A stretch of 23,533 bases of DNA, from positions 1-23,533 of the forward strand of contig QGUP01000002.1 in the NCBI GenBank assembly GCA_003242505.1. The letters run 5' to 3'. The DNA is from Bacillota bacterium. Its GTDB lineage: Bacteria; Bacillota; Sulfobacillia; Symbiobacteriales; ZC4RG38. This document shows positions 22,225 to 23,533 of this stretch, piece after piece (the stretch's first letter is position 1; each line of letters begins with the position of its first letter). The notes under the pieces are model-generated. The model made no database searches and was not told the DNA's origin. It saw only the letters and a list, made by a program, of their open reading frames with translations. A program made the position numbers and the translations under genes.

Positions 22225-23249
22225 CGCCGCCGGAGGGAGAGGGCGACCCAGCCCTCCCGCTCCCGCACCTCCTCCAGGTGAAATCCCACCGCCTCCAGGG
22301 CCGCCGCCACCTCGTCCCGGCGCTCGGCGATCACCCCGGAGGCCAGGAGCCGCCCGCCGGGGGGCAGGGCGGCCGCCAGCCCATGCCGCAGATCCACCAG
22401 GATCGCGGCGGTGAGGTTCGCCAGGGCCAGGTTGGGCCGGTGGGCCCGGAGCCACGCTTCAGCCTCCGCCGCGTCCGGGCCGGCGAAGCCGGGGAGCGGC
22501 CGGTCCGCCGGGCCGGCCCCGCCCGGCGCCCCGCCTCCGCCGCCGGCCGCCGGGACCGCCAGGGTGGCGTGGCAGACCGTCACCCGGTCCGCCACCTGGT
22601 TCACCCGGACGTTCTCCCGGGCGACGCCCACCGCCACCGGGTCCACCTCCAGCCCCAGCACCGCCGCCGCGCCCAGCCGGGCCGCGGCGATGGCCAGGAT
22701 CCCCGAGCCGGTGCCCACGTCCAGCACCGCCTCCCCGGGGCGCAGGCACGCCTCCAGCCCCTCCAGGCAGAGCGCGGTGGTGGCGTGCTGGCCGGTGCCG
22801 AAGGCCATCCCCGGGTCCAGGTAGATCGGCACCTCCCCGGGGGCCGGCTGGTAGGCCTCCCAGGTCGGCACCACCACCAGCCGCTGCCCGACCCGCAGGA
22901 GCTTGAAGTACCGCTTCCAGTTCTCCGCCCAGTCCGCCTCGTCCACCCAGGCGAAGGCGGGGGCCGCCACCTCCCCGAGCCCCAGGGCCCGGATCCGGCT
23001 GAGCCCCTCCTCCAGCCGCTGCCGGGACTCCTCCAGCCCGGGCAGGTCCGGGAAGTAGACCTTGAGGGTCACCCAGGCCGGGTCCCCGGGGACCAGGTCC
23101 GTGGCATCCCAGCGGCCGGAGGCGATGGCCTGGTGCACATCCAGGGGGTCCTCCACCACCACCCCGCCCCCGGCCAGTTCCCCGAGGAGGGCCTCCACCG
23201 CCTCGACCGCCTCCCGCCGGGCCCGGACGCAGACCTCGAGATAACGCAT
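22221..23249 (-). CDS. prmA: Ribosomal protein L11 methyltransferase PrmA, 342 aa
   Basis: SAM-dependent enzyme that methylates ribosomal protein L11. Seen: N-terminal L11-binding domain (RYLEVCVRARREAVEAVEAL), the linker WAENWKRYFKLLRVG, DPGMAFGTGQHATT, motif I DVGTGSGILAIAAARLGA and LANLTAAILVDL. A Gly/Ala/Pro-rich insertion (about 238-280) makes it longer than the usual about 300 aa. ATG 23249 was chosen because it starts the conserved RYLEV segment and GGAGGGAG lies upstream. It is followed by rsmE with a 4-nt overlap. In many Bacillota dnaJ precedes it; here only a terminator and spacer are seen upstream. Confidence 0.94.
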   Translation of the reverse strand: MRYLEVCVRARREAVEAVEALLGELAGGGVVVEDPLDVHQAIASGRWDATDLVPGDPAWVTLKVYFPDLPGLEESRQRLEEGLSRIRALGLGEVAAPAFAWVDEADWAENWKRYFKLLRVGQRLVVVPTWEAYQPAPGEVPIYLDPGMAFGTGQHATTALCLEGLEACLRPGEAVLDVGTGSGILAIAAARLGAAAVLGLEVDPVAVGVARENVRVNQVADRVTVCHATLAVPAAGGGGGAPGGAGPADRPLPGFAGPDAAEAEAWLRAHRPNLALANLTAAILVDLRHGLAAALPPGGRLLASGVIAERRDEVAAALEAVGFHLEEVREREGWVALSLRRR

Positions 23250-23304
23250 CCTTTGCCTTCTCCCTCCGCTTTCGACCCCGGGGACCGGAGCCCCTGCTCC
23301 GCCC

Positions 23305-23372
23305 CGCCGCCAACGCCCCGCCGCCGGCACCCGCCACCGTCAACATCCCGTCGCCGCCAGCGCCCCGCCGCC
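23305..23372. repeat. Two 21-bp direct repeats before prmA
   Basis: cgccgcca(a/g)cgccccgccgcc occurs at 23305-23325 and 23352-23372, one mismatch, period 47, within a low-complexity GC leader. No AT-rich -10 is visible between the terminator and prmA. The remaining bases of this gap, 23418-23533, show no recognisable gene. Confidence 0.7.
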
Positions 23373-23386
23373 CACACTCCGTCGCG

Positions 23387-23417
23387 AAAAAAGGACAGGC
23401 GGGTCGCCCCGCCCGTC
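23387..23417 (-). terminator. Intrinsic terminator of a gene upstream, outside the window
   Basis: On the minus strand, GAC-g-GGCGGG-GCGA-CCCGCC-t-GTC is followed by CTTTTTT (T run at 23392-23387). It points into prmA, so it ends transcription from a minus-strand gene beyond the right edge, possibly dnaJ by conserved order. Confidence 0.85.
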
Positions 23418-23533
23418 CCGCCATCCCCTCGCTGGCGGCGCGGGGTGCCCGGCACCACCCCAACGCGGCCCGCCACTTTTTGGAGAAACCCCCGGACAGT
23501 CCACCCCCGGACGCCCCCACGCCCCGGACTCCG

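Noticed and set aside
20521..22281. 586-codon plus-strand frame spanning metallophosphoesterase, PCD and rsmE
   Set aside because: It is out of frame with both good genes and antisense to rsmE; it includes the 33-bp repeat and the terminator.
23418..23533. 3' end of dnaJ or another gene
   Set aside because: No frame gives a recognisable C-terminus. Only the downstream terminator suggests that a minus-strand gene lies beyond the edge.

Overview
The window is about 23.5 kb of very GC-rich DNA, clearly above 70% by eye. Gene content points to a spore-forming, high-GC member of the Bacillota (Firmicutes). The evidence is a YheC/YheD-type spore-coat-associated ATP-grasp protein, the prmA-rsmE-mtaB-rpsU-yqeY neighbourhood, a Bacillus-like phoPR system and pstSCAB, and frequent GTG/TTG starts. 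The lineage of Thermaerobacter, Symbiobacterium or Limnochorda is a guess from base composition, not a result. Almost everything is on the minus strand. The plus-strand genes are the YheD-like gene and a two-gene block (metallophosphoesterase, pterin carbinolamine dehydratase).

Layout. 1-1235 is the N-terminal part of an NfeD-family membrane serine protease, cut by the window edge. 1363-3585 is a YyaE/BisC-like molybdopterin oxidoreductase. 3875-7551 is pstS-pstC-pstA-pstB (high-affinity phosphate uptake), with a three-half-site PHO box before pstS. 7734-8656 holds a small zinc-ribbon gene and a 5'-truncated lysine-2,3-aminomutase-like (KamA) remnant. 8793-10166 (+) is the YheD-like gene. 10299-13920 is a second phosphate operon, phoP-phoR-pstB2-phoU. 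14053-15666 is a four-cluster NapG/MauM-like ferredoxin with a MoeA/CinA-like molybdopterin-binding protein. 15850-16482 is rpsU-yqeY with a textbook sigma-A promoter. 16595-18225 holds a HIT protein and D-Ala-D-Ala ligase. 18407-19792 is mtaB. 20021-21157 (+) is the metallophosphoesterase and PCD, ended by a strong terminator. 21466-23249 is prmA-rsmE.

How it fits together. Phosphate sensing (PhoR/PhoP), the transporter and the PhoU brake sit in two operons either side of a small unrelated insert. PhoP probably acts on the PHO box before pstS. The molybdenum-related genes (oxidoreductase, Fe-S protein, molybdopterin-binding protein) form a second theme at two sites. The rest is translation, RNA modification and cell-wall housekeeping.

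The most unusual signal is in the spacers. Most gaps upstream of genes carry a short degenerate tandem repeat (2-5 copies, period about 15-48 bp), and each gap has its own unit sequence. The best case is before nfeD: five 24-bp units, each with a Shine-Dalgarno-like stretch followed by a TTG or GTG, all in frame with nfeD. This looks like a tandem array of potential translation-initiation modules.
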